Of a DNA stretch of 57,196 nt, positions 11,201 through 20,500 are shown piece after piece. The stretch is taken from NCBI GenBank assembly GCA_001724265.1, contig MEDY01000170.1, positions 1 to 57,196 on the forward strand, in the 5' to 3' direction. The stretch's first letter is position 1. Each line of letters starts with the position of its first letter. The notes beneath the pieces are model-generated. The model made no database searches. It was not told the DNA's origin and saw nothing but the letters and a program-made list of their open reading frames with translations. A program made the position numbers and the translations under genes. The DNA comes from Rhizaria sp. SCN 62-66 (taxonomy: Eukaryota > Rhizaria, unplaced).

Positions 11201-12602
11201 CGCTGCGCTGTGGGCCTGGCGCTACCCGGGGCTCGTGTCGCTGCCGCTCGCGCTCGGCGACCAGCGCTTCGCGCTCGGCAACTGCGGGCTGGCCCACGAG
11301 ACGCAACTCATCGACGTCGGGGCCGAGTCGGGCGCGGCCGAGGCGACGCCGCAGCCGCACTTTTTCCAGAACCTCGCTGAAGCCGAGTACGTGGTGCACA
11401 TGTACATGTACCTGCGTCTCATGGGCCACCCCGCGTCGTCCATCTCGCTGCTGACGACCTACAATGGCCAGAAGGCGCTGCTCAACGACGTGGTGGCCGC
11501 GCGCTGCGCTGCGCACCCGCTCTACGGCGCGCCCGCGCACATCGCGACGGTGGACGAGTTCCAGGGCCAGCAGAACGACTTCGTGCTGCTCTCGCTCGTG
11601 CGCACGCGCGCCGTGGGCCACATCCGCGACATCCGCCGCCTCGTCGTCGCCGTGTCGCGCGCGCGCCTCGGGCTCTACGTCTTTGCGCACGCGCCGCTGT
11701 TCCGCAACTGCCTCGAGTTCGCGCCCGTGATGCGCTCGTGGGCCGCCAAGCCCGCGCAGCTGCAGGTGTGCCCGCAGGAGCGCAACGCCTACGGCTGGAC
11801 GCAGCGGCCCTCGTGGACGCACCGCGCCGAGCCCTTCAAGGGCATTGCGCAGTTGCCGCCGCGCGCGCCTGCCGGCTCTACCTCCGCCTCAGTCTCCGCT
11901 GAGGCCGCCTCTGCCCCTTCCACTGCTGCTGCCGATAAGAAGGCGGCTAGCGGCGGTCGCGGCGGGGGTCGCGGCGGGCGCGGCGGCCGGGGCGGAGGCC
12001 GCGGCGGGCGCGGCGGCCGCAGCAATGGCCGCGACGCGATGCCTGCCTCGCTGGAGGAATACGAGGCGCTGATTGTGGCCAACGGCGACGCCGTCGTCGC
12101 AGCTATGTCCAAGGCCCAGCAGCAGCAGCAACAGCAGGAGCAGCAGGAGCAGGAGAGCTCCAGCGCTGACTCTGCCGCTGCCGGCGCCGCCGCTAAGGAG
12201 GGCGAGGCCGGCTCTGCCATGGACGACGCCGACAACAGCGGCGGCAGCAGCAGCAAGAGCGAGAGCAAGTCCGAGAGCGACAAGTCCGACAAGTCAGCCG
12301 CTAACGACAGCTCTGCGAGCGATGTTGACGTGGCGAACCCGCAGGTGTTCACGATCGCGCACGTGACGCACTTTGCAAGCGTGGTGGCCGCGATCGAAGG
12401 CATCGCGATGGGCGAGTACGCGGCGCACGTGGCCTACTTCCGCGAGCAGGAGCGGGCCGCAAGCGAGGCGACGGCGCGCGCGCAGTGGGAGGTTCAGCGC
12501 CGGCGCAGCGAGGAGGAGGAGCTGGTGCGCGAGGACGCCGCGCGCGAGCGCAGGACCGAGATGCTTATGGAGGAGGAGCCCGTGGACATGCAGCAGCGCT
12601 GA
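5223..12602 (+). CDS. AQR: Aquarius, intron-binding spliceosomal RNA helicase
   Basis: Aquarius is an SF1 (Upf1-like) helicase of the intron-binding complex; it contacts the intron near the branch site and couples splicing to other RNA processing in the nucleus. Exons are 5223-5367 and 5497-12602, giving 2,416 residues ending in TGA, against about 1,485 in human. The N-terminus matches the Aquarius-specific domain (ELSSYLENYLWRHF, NEKFRENLLQIW). Helicase motifs follow in order: Walker A GPPGTGKT (about residue 1532), Walker B VVEEAAQ (about 1867, with the EEAA form typical of Aquarius), LLGDHHQLPPIV, QGRMRPEL, DEFQGQQNDFVLLS and VAVSRARLGLYVF (to about 2105). Extra length comes from Ala/Ser/Asp-rich insertions between N-terminus and helicase and from a C-terminal RGG box (about 2200-2226), a Gln run and a Ser/Asp/Lys tract. 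No in-frame TAG occurs. The identification is firm. Confidence 0.96.
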   Translation: MKRGPSKQVGTTAPSADRRPSRRTDALKHKKERSSGASGPLTVADLLEGTFALYLPCHPTNSRPQRFFRSHHPPTHFSSCSPPHSLLVLSADELTPVANRFWAPGRTAQAPFDPALIEALYYGELIECNVGAPRVVMLELSSYLENYLWRHFDPATASYAHVMSIIVLINEKFRENLLQIWSSLRAARDDATLAAFLQCVLTLRARFSAAAAAAAAGSSSASSEGAAAPLPPRNPTLRPMERAQYLLFATHAFSSLEDPVVRGAVLGSVSLPLWRALSAPAREEQLALFSELAPQWRKLSSAKHATKHVTETVFLPALLEDLAAVAALLGGNTPAAAAAATATAAMTDATEAEAAAEAAAEAEPSPLLLGYTKLRAATANDTAIASSSNSASAQAGEEKDGDGADAEDSEAAVSSAAAAAAVAAVASSRALARSLAVGSAGGRAGALVSAAAAAATALPVWAPAVATVERITFPVSSSSSSSSADGAKGGKGGKSGGGKTRTLVLSRAHDFYAARSPVAAAAHDAGVLTLALERGLELLLDLVSQLPTRRFVRPLLLDAHAVVVLRLCPFVRGTGAALAVALTPGQQQQLAASAGAGAGAGAVSAKGDADAGSGSDDDASSSSSGSDSDSSSSSSNDSDDNDNDDGNKGKSASKSKKSAASATATAAAKPARARRAARPPAHVSPSAFSPARHPSSPRLALRLLASLDFYLAFPVDDKSGAALSDAAADADCLARFHRLQAAAFRAFPAALEPLALATARDVLVPGREAALRDLLAALSDGDLAELARAVGVRPDFGLLHPLAASAGAFPARARRALLLAALVAHHAPRPRPSAVAAALPLYPTEAELWDAHLVPEEGYAGAAPLALPKLSLQFLTLFDYLWRNFHLYRQESAGQVRAELLTVVDRMLPTRLPPASHVQSNTSISSSSSSSNAGSSVNFAVALRAAAAYNNSAMSASNTDTNNNSGGGESNVSAARANARADAAAYSAALPATADAAPTVFTGRSPLALPLRGFRIAGVRKPALGAAVPESVRAEVTVDLAALPPPVRAEWEALGEHSVFFLLAVRAPAPEPVDEGGVAGNGDVAVLGAPSSAAGAVVAAASSAGASGGSRKRAHESSSSNASDATSAASADNVTDSSESAVAGRKTRPAPGNTNGAGAAASDKKGYGNNTNNNKGPRKGRKSNLPRGAPTSAAAAAALGIAYVRGCEVVTVLDEAGTQVGSRADDGRPRPAVGSLRTFVVALDPAQYQADSDRLAAGLPAAAAGAATAAAAVGGAGVLHALPATVGLPTGDGSAVAVAAAAAGLVPLAAGGAGPSGAAGEGECEDVYTTFNLLVRRRPEEGNFRAVLGSLQDLLREQQQQAAALAAGATATTVPRWLHDVFLGYGDPGAASYSALAQSSSDSEHKEPFAVKFADTFLSEEHLKDSFLTPVAYTHNASSPASASASDAQTAEGEVGRPVALSFPADVLSARPELSALAALLRRNLRKYSRASAWGGVPEAEWAAATGEPLCAANGEEDKGKDESKDASRGVISARPYAWIQARDTVPRRNTVRFTPTQVEAIKSGVQRGLTLIVGPPGTGKTDTAVQILSELFHNHPQQRILLVTHSNHALNDLFAKLAQRDVDERYLLRLGHGHTQLGLDKDYSKFGRVNHMLQRRLALLDTVGRLALALGAVADPAAAAAYTCETAGLFYAHHVLRRWRVFAAALAAAEKAAGGAALTAALAADAADDADADSAAAAAAAAGGALGGSAAATVAAGAAKLAEDAVVRACERPVSGSDLTAGTVGALLTGSAAHTLLTTEFPFAAFFPNLFFSAANSGDESGDKTAAAAANNDSYAAHKRAALSAFESLRLTFLHLEETRPFEILRSFRDRGDFLLSQHARVIALTCTHAAIRRREFLALGLRYDSIVVEEAAQVLDVETLIPLLLQRPDADLGNRLQRVVLLGDHHQLPPIVQNQAFQRYSRFDQSLFTRLVRLGVPAVQLNAQGRMRPELAALWAWRYPGLVSLPLALGDQRFALGNCGLAHETQLIDVGAESGAAEATPQPHFFQNLAEAEYVVHMYMYLRLMGHPASSISLLTTYNGQKALLNDVVAARCAAHPLYGAPAHIATVDEFQGQQNDFVLLSLVRTRAVGHIRDIRRLVVAVSRARLGLYVFAHAPLFRNCLEFAPVMRSWAAKPAQLQVCPQERNAYGWTQRPSWTHRAEPFKGIAQLPPRAPAGSTSASVSAEAASAPSTAAADKKAASGGRGGGRGGRGGRGGGRGGRGGRSNGRDAMPASLEEYEALIVANGDAVVAAMSKAQQQQQQQEQQEQESSSADSAAAGAAAKEGEAGSAMDDADNSGGSSSKSESKSESDKSDKSAANDSSASDVDVANPQVFTIAHVTHFASVVAAIEGIAMGEYAAHVAYFREQERAASEATARAQWEVQRRRSEEEELVREDAARERRTEMLMEEEPVDMQQR
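5368..5496 (+). other. AQR: AQR intron 1 (phase 1, 129 nt)
   Basis: The intron starts GTACGT and ends CTGCAG after a C/T-rich body. Removing it joins codons as LLE-DELTP and restores the expected Aquarius start of the conserved region (DELTPVANRFWAPG). Its length is a multiple of three and it has no stop, so unspliced mRNA would insert 43 residues without breaking the frame. Confidence 0.9.
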
Positions 12603-13159
12603 AGTGCGCGGGACGAGGGAAGACACTGACTGAAGACTGAGGTTGTTGCAGGACTCCTGTGCATCGATGTAAGTGTATGTTTAACGTGTAGAAGATAAAT
12701 GGCCATTTCTATGGATACGTATTTTAAGCTGTAGTATAATAAACATGTATAACTATTGGATATCTCAATCTGAAGCTGGTAAGGTAGTATTAATCATTGC
12801 TTGCAACTGTTTTAGTAGTGCGCATAACGTAGCAAAATCGCAAGGTCGCCAGCGGTGACTGGGCTCGCAAAAAGGAGAGGAGGTTGGCTTGAATTAATGG
12901 AGTTATTCTCGATATTTCCGTCGTCATTAACGCACTTTACAGTAGATTTTTGTTAGAACAGCTAAGACATGTTTGATACCAATTTAAAATGCACGCTTGC
13001 TTGCGACATTCTACATGAATATCTACATTCTTACGACCACTCAAATTCGCTGTACTTGCGTTTCCATTGCCTCTCCTTTAGCCTCCGGTTCCTTCGTTCC
13101 CCCGCGCCTCCGAGACTTTCCGAAGCAGTTTTCCTTTTCTACGTTTATTTGCGCTTAAC
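12603..13159. other. AT-rich spacer between AQR and the single-pass membrane protein gene
   Basis: This 557-bp spacer holds the AQR 3' end and the promoter side of the next plus-strand gene. The last 100 bases are pyrimidine-rich (C/T runs around 13070-13140), as in the leaders of other genes in the window. No further gene or RNA is visible. Confidence 0.5.
12738..12743 (+). terminator. AQR: Candidate polyadenylation signal AATAAA for AQR
   Basis: An exact AATAAA lies 136 bp past the AQR stop in AT-rich sequence. Position and motif fit a eukaryotic poly(A) signal; the cleavage site is not visible. Confidence 0.5.
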
Positions 13160-13954
13160 ATGCGCGTGCTGCAGACCCCTCTTCTGCTCGCGAGCCTGGC
13201 ATTTTCGGGCCTGCTCGCCACGGCCGCGCCGAGCTCTCGCGCTGCCCCTGCGTCTGCCGCGGCCTCCGCCGCTGCTGCCCCGCACTTCGCCGCCGCTGCG
13301 ACGGACTCCACCCACGTCTCGATGTGCCCGCTGACCGCGGCCGAGCTGTCGCTGGTGCCACACTCGGTGGCCGCCGAGCCGATCGTGATCACGTTCCTGG
13401 CCTCGTACACCAACATCGAGGCCGTGAAGACTTTGTTCCGCAAGGACGTGGCGACCGCGGTCAACGTCGGCACCTCGCGCATCTGCGTCGCCAACGTCGC
13501 GCAAGCCTCCGGCGAGCCCATTACGGCGAGCATCTTCGTGCTGCCCGACTTCATGTCCGAGGGCGCGGGGCTGCCGTCTATCGTGCGCTCGGCCGTGCTG
13601 ATGCAGGCGTCGCAGTCCTTCGCCACCAGCGCGCTGTCCACGACGGACACGGGCGCGTACATCAACCCCGACAAGACGGACAACTCCGTCGCCGGACAGA
13701 TCCTCTACTCGTGCGAGTCCACGTCGGCGCTCGAGGCGGCCGACTTCGTCTGCCCCTCAGCGCCCGCGACCGACGACGTGCCCACCGACAACGAGAGCGG
13801 CTCTGGCCTCGGCTGGGGACTCGCCGCCGTGTCGGTCGCCGTGACCGCGCTCTCCACCTTTGCCTTTGCCTGGGGCTACTCCAGGTACGAGCGCGAGGCC
13901 GAGGAGAAGCAGAACGAGAAGATCGAGATTGCCGACAAGGCGCGGGCGCAGTAA
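13160..13954 (+). CDS. Single-pass type I membrane protein with signal peptide
   Basis: The 264-residue protein ends in TAA. Residues 1-22 form a signal peptide (VLQTPLLLASLAFSGLLATA). An Ala/Ser linker follows, then an ordered ectodomain (about 55-185) with the pattern IVITFLASYTNIEAVKTLF, DVATAVNVGTSRICVANV and ITASIFVLP. That alternation of a strand, a helix and two strands resembles SEA-like ectodomains seen in many protist surface proteins; this is inference. Several Cys could form disulfides. A membrane helix (about 217-239, GLAAVSVAVTALSTFAFAWGY) precedes a short charged tail. No specific function is recognised. The stop overlaps a GTAAGT, so a further 3' exon cannot be fully excluded, although coding introns here prefer GTACGT. 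Confidence 0.8.
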   Translation: MRVLQTPLLLASLAFSGLLATAAPSSRAAPASAAASAAAAPHFAAAATDSTHVSMCPLTAAELSLVPHSVAAEPIVITFLASYTNIEAVKTLFRKDVATAVNVGTSRICVANVAQASGEPITASIFVLPDFMSEGAGLPSIVRSAVLMQASQSFATSALSTTDTGAYINPDKTDNSVAGQILYSCESTSALEAADFVCPSAPATDDVPTDNESGSGLGWGLAAVSVAVTALSTFAFAWGYSRYEREAEEKQNEKIEIADKARAQ

Positions 13955-14505
13955 GTCAGCAAGCAAGCGCTGTTTACCACACAGCCACATGTTACTGTTA
14001 TAGCGGGTGTCGCCCGAGGGGCTCGACGTGAGTGCTCGAAGAAACTTAACCATATCCTTTGTTTGTTTTTAATACATCATATTTTGTTTTCTGTTCTTCC
14101 TTGCCTCTGACCTTGGCCGTCATGTCGCTGGTTTTCAGGTTTTAGGCAACCAAAGAGTCAACAAGTGTCTGCTTGGTAACGAAGAAGACATTTGACTTTG
14201 CACAACAAGAGCTCTGAATTCTGATCGTCATTGTCAACTTTGACAGTTTGTATACATTTAATATGCAGATTGCCTTATGTCATTTAAATAATGTTTCACT
14301 TGAAGGCGTATACCTTTAAGGAATTCGTTTTTGAATCGCCTCGTGCTGTCCGAGTTCCTGCATCTCTCACAACTCTCTTTTTCACACTGCTCAACGTCGT
14401 TGGATTCTATGCAGAGCTAGGGTTACCGCCTAGCTGTTTAATACTACCACAGGAATTAGTTTGCATTGGCTTTGGACATAAGCTTGCTAGTCTTATTGCA
14501 GAAAA
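13955..14505. other. AT-rich spacer with probable 5' UTR 3' splice site
   Basis: This 551-bp spacer lies between two plus-strand genes. It ends in a pyrimidine-rich stretch and TTATTGCAG at 14493-14501, only four bases before the ATG of the giant gene, which suggests that an intron in the 5' UTR ends there. The matching 5' splice site is not clear. No gene is visible in the spacer. Confidence 0.45.
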
Positions 14506-17500
14506 ATGTCCGCGGAGGCCCGTCGTTTCGGCCCTCCCGCCCCGCTACCCGCGTCGCCCCCCGCGACCGCGTCTATGCTCCAGCCCTCTGATGCCTCGCG
14601 CCCGCACCCTGCGCCGCATCCGCGCGGAACGTTTTTGCTGCCTTCAGTCGCTGTTGCAGCCGAGCCCGCAGTCCCCGCGGCCCGCCGCGCGCGCCCGCCC
14701 TCGCAGCGCCCCGCTGCTGGTCCTGGCTCTGTACCCGCCTCTGCACCTGTGCATGCGTCTGCGACTGCCCATGATGTTGCGTCAGCACCCGATATCAACT
14801 CGATACTGACCCGCGGACGCTTTGGCGGCAGCGCAATGGTTAAGCTCCACGCGTCTTCGACAACGACGACGACTGCGAACAAGGCCCAACACTTCGGCGC
14901 AGCTTCTGCTGCGTTGTCGTACAGCGCTGCGACGCTGCCGTACACTACAATGCACACACATGCAAGCAGTAGCGCGCTTAACGCTGCTCCAGCACCCTCT
15001 CCGACCCACGGCCACTTGCAGACTCTCAGTTAGGGTCACGGTCCGACACTGCGGCAGCAGTCGGAGCGTTACCCACAGCCACAGGCGCAGGCACAGGGAC
15101 AGGGGCCGGGGCTGGGGCTGTCGGCGCAGGCGCGGCCGCAGTCGCGCCCGTCGTCGCTGCAGCTGCTGCGCGCCTCCCTTCTGCACTCGCCTCCAGTGCC
15201 GGCCGCAGCGACAGCAACAACACCGCCTGCGACTGTTGCGTTCGCGTCGTCCGCGCTGTCCCCCTCGGCAGCCCCCGCGGCGGCCCCCGCGGACCCGGCG
15301 CTACAGGCGCTCGTGTCCGAGGCCGCCGCAATCGCCGCCGCGGTCGCCGCCGCGCGCCCTGGCCGCCGCCGCGACGCCCCTGGTGGGGCCGCTGCGGCTG
15401 CTACTGGAAGTGGTGGCGGTGTGGACGCAGAGGGTGCGCTGGCGGCGCTGGAGAACACTGCCGCGCAGCACCGGCTGCTGATGATGCAGAACTCGCTGCG
15501 TTCTCCGCAGAACAACGGCAGTGCGAATACCACGTCTCCGCATAGCAGCACTGCACTGACACAACCGGCTGCTGCCGGCGTCGCGTCCCGCCCGTCCACT
15601 GCGGCAGCCCCTGTTCCAGTGACAGCGGCCGCCGCGGCGACGTTTCCCACGAACGCCGCGAATACTGCCTCTGCGAACGCTGTTACCGTTGCTGCTGCTG
15701 GGGCTATTGCTGCAGGGAACAGCGTCCGCGGGCACCGCCGTGGTGAGAGCGTCGGCATGTGGCCGCTGCGCGCCGGCGACAGCGCCGGCAGCGTCCTCGG
15801 TGATGACCACAGCTACGGTCACGGCTACGACGGCGACGACGGCGACGCTGACGGCGACGGCGGCGCGGACGCGCGCGACTTCGCGCTGAACCACGCGCAA
15901 AACCAGGCGCGCGCACACAGCCTCACGCGCGCGCACGCGCACCTGGGCGGGGGCTCCTTCTCGCTTGCCCCCGGCCGGGGCCTGGCGCGCGGGCACACGC
16001 GCGGACTGAGTTTCGGCCACCAACAACACCAACAGCTGCTGCAGAGCCAGCAGCAGCAACGCGCGCAGACTGCCACATATAACAACAGCGCCGGCGACGC
16101 TGTCGACGGCGCTGCCAATAACAGCATTGGTGACGGTACCGGCGACGCTGGCGACGGCGGCGACGCGTTGTTAGGCCGGTCCACGCTGGCGTACCTCTCG
16201 ATGCGGGACCCGCTGCTTCGCAAGGCCAACGCTGACGCCGCGGTCCGGCGTGCGCGCGCTGAGGCCGTCGCCGCCCGCTCTGCGGCCGCCGCGGACTCGA
16301 TTCTGCACTCATGGCAGGCGACAGAGAACCGCAAACAGCAGCAGCAACAACAACGTCGACAAAATACGGATGTCAGTGGTACTGAGAATGCAACTGGCGC
16401 AAGCGCTGGTATGAAGACTGCAGAGAGCGGGTGGCGTGAGCGCAGGCCAAGCCTCGGGCCAGGCTCAATGCCACAGTCGCTTGCCGCCGCTGCTGCCGCT
16501 GCCGCTGCCGCCGCCCCTCATGTCACTGCAACTGCAGCTGCACCAGCTGCTGGCGTCGCGCCGAATGCTGCGCTGCATGTGGCAAACACCGCGTCGCTGT
16601 CGCTGTTACGGCGACCGTCGCTCTCGTCCGCGCACGCACTCGCGCACCCGCCTGAGAACCAAACCCATACGCAGCCCCAGCCTCATATTCAGACTGAGAC
16701 GCAGAGTCCTACCGAAGCCTTGGCAGCTGACAGAGCAGAGAAGTCGCCGCTACCGCCCGTGCCGGCTCGTTTGCCCAATCAGTTGGGTCCCTCTACGCCC
16801 TCTGCGGCGCTTGCATCGACGAGAGCTGCCGCTTCGAGAGACGTTACCGCGACCGCGACCGCGGTCGCTGCCGCCGCCGCTACAGCCGCGGCGGCGCTGC
16901 CGTTCGCAGCCGCCGTTGCGTACCCCACCGTGTCGCAGCTCGTGCTTGCCGCCTCCGCCGCCAACGCCGCGACAGCAGGTGCTGGCGCCGCGTCGGCCGC
17001 GCTCGCGGCCGGGCCGGGGACGCCGCTGGGGCCCGGGCGCGCGCTTGGCTCACCGCTTGCGCCGTCACAGACACAGGCCCAGTCGCAGTTGCAGACACAG
17101 GGCCTGCGGTCTCCGGGCGCCGCGCGCCGGTCTCTGGCGTCCGCTTCCGCCCTTGCTTCTGCGCACCCGATCTCCGGCTCTGGCGCGAACGCCTCCACAC
17201 CGAATGCGAGCGCGTTTAACAGCGGTGCCGGCGCCGGCGCTGGCGGCAGTGCTACGATGACGCTGTCGCAGCCGGTAACGCACTCGTCCTTCACTCAGCG
17301 CCCGCAGCGGCCGCCGCCCGCCACAGACGCAAACGCAGCGACGGGTGTTGCTGTAGAGACAGAGTGTGAAGCTCGCACGAATGACACTTTCGTAGCTGAC
17401 GCTCCAGTGAAGGATAGCCCTGAGAAAGCTGTTCTATCCACTCCCAACAGCACCGCCACCGCCACTGCTGCTGCTGCTGCTGCCCCTGCGGCCCCAACTG

Positions 17501-20500
17501 CCCCTGCGGCCCCAACTGCCCCTGCGGCCGCTGCCGGCGGCACCCGCGTGGAGGCGACGTGGCTGTTCCCCGACAGCGACCGCAGCAGCGACCCAGGCGG
17601 CAGCAGCGACCGCGGCGGCAGCGGTCGGCACGGCGGCGCGGGCGCGCTCATGTCTGCGACCTTCACGCGCGGACACACTCCGCTGCCTGCAGCTGCCTCC
17701 GCCATAGCCGCTGCGGCCCATGCAGCGCCACACGCTGCGTCCGCGGCTGGCGCCGGCTCGGTGTCATCGATGCCGCGCCGCAGCACGCTGTCGTCCGCCG
17801 GCGCATTTACCACCGACGTCGCGGACTACTCGTTCGGCAGCACCAGCGGCAGCAGCAGAGACGACGGCGGGTCTGTCGACGGGAACAACGTCGAGGCGCT
17901 GCTGTCGGGGCCGCGCATGAGCATCGCGGCGTTCATGAGCATGGTCAACGACGACGGCGACGCGAGCACTAAGAGCGACAACGGCAACAAAGTGGCCACT
18001 GCCAACGCGAAGCAGAATGTTGACACTGGGAGCATTAGGCCCGCAGTAGCGACATCTGCAGCAACAGCAATAATTCCCGCTGCGCAGGACAAAACCGACG
18101 ACAACGACGACGGTGGTCGCAGCGTTTCAGCCAGCGCGAGCGAGGAGGCGGAGCCCGAGGACGAAGAGCTGCGCAGTGCGGCGCGCGCGTGGGAGGCGTA
18201 CCTCGCCCGCGCCGCCGCCGCTGTGGCCGCCGCAGCGTCCTCGGTCACTGGGACCAACACCACGGGCGACTCGCTCAGTGGCTCAAATAGCGCAAGTAGT
18301 GACAGCCGTCGTTGCGGTAGCGCTGTTGGCCTGGAGTCGTTGTTCAATCAGCAGCAGCCACAACAACCATCTCAGCAACAACAGGTTGCGGGCTCTCTGC
18401 GCACCAACGCGGCTGTTGCAGCAATCGTTGAGCCAAGTATTGCTGCTGCTGGGTCAGCTGCTGTCGCGACTGCTGCCACGAGCGCAGTGAACGCAGCACA
18501 ACCGGAGGCCAGCGTGTCTACCGGCGCGATGGCCGCTAATTCGCTCACGCCCGTGTCCATCTCCGCTGGCTCCCTAGGCACGCTCACTGCGGGCGTGCTG
18601 ACTTCGTCTGCTGAGGGCGGCAGCTTGAGCGCTGGCGGCGCGGGGAGTGCGGCGCACACGCTGACGGGGGGCTATCTCGAGACGATGCGCGGCAGTCTCC
18701 GCAACAGCAACGGCGGTGCTCTCGGGCTGCATGGACTCAGCTTCAACCCTGTGGCTGCTGCAAACAACAGCATAGCCGCTGGTGTGAGCGGCGGCTGCGT
18801 GGCGTTGAGCCCGTACCAGCCCCCCGCGCCGGGGCCGGGGACTCGCTCGCGCTCCGGCTCAGTCGCGTCCTGGGGCTCGCTCTCTTCATCCGCAGCCTCC
18901 GGCACAACCTCGAGTGCCTCTTCTGCAGCCGCTGCTGCCGCCGCATTCGCCGCCGCCGCGGCCGCGGGGATTGCCGCCGCGACCGGCTCTCCCGCCGCGA
19001 GCCCGCCGGACATGATGCGCATGATCTCAACCGCGAGCGGCAACGCGCTCAGTGGCGTCGGCGCCGGCGCTGTGGCCGGGCTGGGCACCGCGATGCACGC
19101 GCCGGCGAGCTACACCGAGCTGCCGCACGCACCCGTGCTCGGCAGGGACCCCGTCGACATCGTCGTCCGCGCGCGCGCTGCCGCAGCCACGGCCGCGGCC
19201 ACCGTGACGGCACAAGCGCACTCGCAGAGCGACTTAGATGCGTCCGGCGCCGGCGCTAGCCCTCGGGGCCCCGAATCTGAATCGACCGCGGAGAGCGCTG
19301 ATCTTGCTGCGTCACCAGTCGTGGGCACAGGCGCTGACGCTGCCGCAGCTTCGGCTGCCGCAGCTGCTGCCGCTGCTGCCGCTGCTGCGGCAACTGCGGC
19401 GCGGCGCGCGGCGCGTGCGTCTGTGCGCGCGTCGCTGCGCGCGGGGCTGCGCGACTACACCCGCGAGCTGAGTCATCGCACACAACTTCTCACTGCAGCG
19501 GCCCCCGCTAACAACGGTGTGACTGCACAGGGGCAGGAGCAGGGCCAAGATCAGCCGCTGTTGCCGCCGCCGCTGTGGCCAAGCCTCTCTTTGACCACGG
19601 ACCCTGCTCCGGCGCACGCGAATGGGGTATTTGAGTCGAACATGAACACTTACGCTCTCGCATCGAGCGTGGACGACGCTACTGCGACGAACGCGTTTGC
19701 GCTTGAGTTAGATGCCGCGGCTGCCGATGGCGCTGCGGCTGCAGTTGCTGCGGCAACTGCTAGCGGCAGCAGCGGCGATTTCAGCAGCGAAGTCAATAGC
19801 GGCAACACCGACGGCGATCGTCGCGGCAGTGGCAGCGGCAGCGACGACAACGGCATATCCGTGCACGTGACCGGATCCGAGGCTATTGACACACTAGCAT
19901 TATCTTTCCCCGCCCCGCCGTTGCCGCCGCCGCTGCTCGCTGCGCGCAGTAGTGACCCGAATGCGGCGTCTGCGCTAGGCGCAGGACTGCGCAGACCGTC
20001 GCTGCCACGCATCTCCTCTCTCTCTGGCGGCCCCGCTGCAGCGTCAGCAGGCAACAACAGCGGCAGGGGCCCCCGAGGTCGCTCGTCGGCGGCCTTTGCT
20101 CCCGCAGCGAACGCGGGTGGCGCTGGGGAGCACGGCAACTCGCCGTTACCGTCGCCGCTGCAGCGCCGTGAACGCTCCACGACGGCTGCGGCGGCGCGCG
20201 AGAGCCCGATGCTGGGCGGTGTTTCAGCGCAGCTGTTGCTACTGCCGGCCTCACCGCACGCCGGCGCTGGCTCCGTCTCAGGATCGGGCTACGGCTCTGT
20301 ATCGGGCTCGATCCCGTTGTCGCCGACGTCACCGGCGGCCGCTTCGGACTACGTGTCCGAGCCCTCTACGATTACACCGATCGCGGCAAGAAACGCCGCA
20401 GCTAAGGCCGCTGCTGATGCTGCTGTCAGTCGGAATACTGATATCTCGCCGGCACAACAGTCACCACCACAGTCCCAGTCGCGGTCTCGTACACGGTTGG

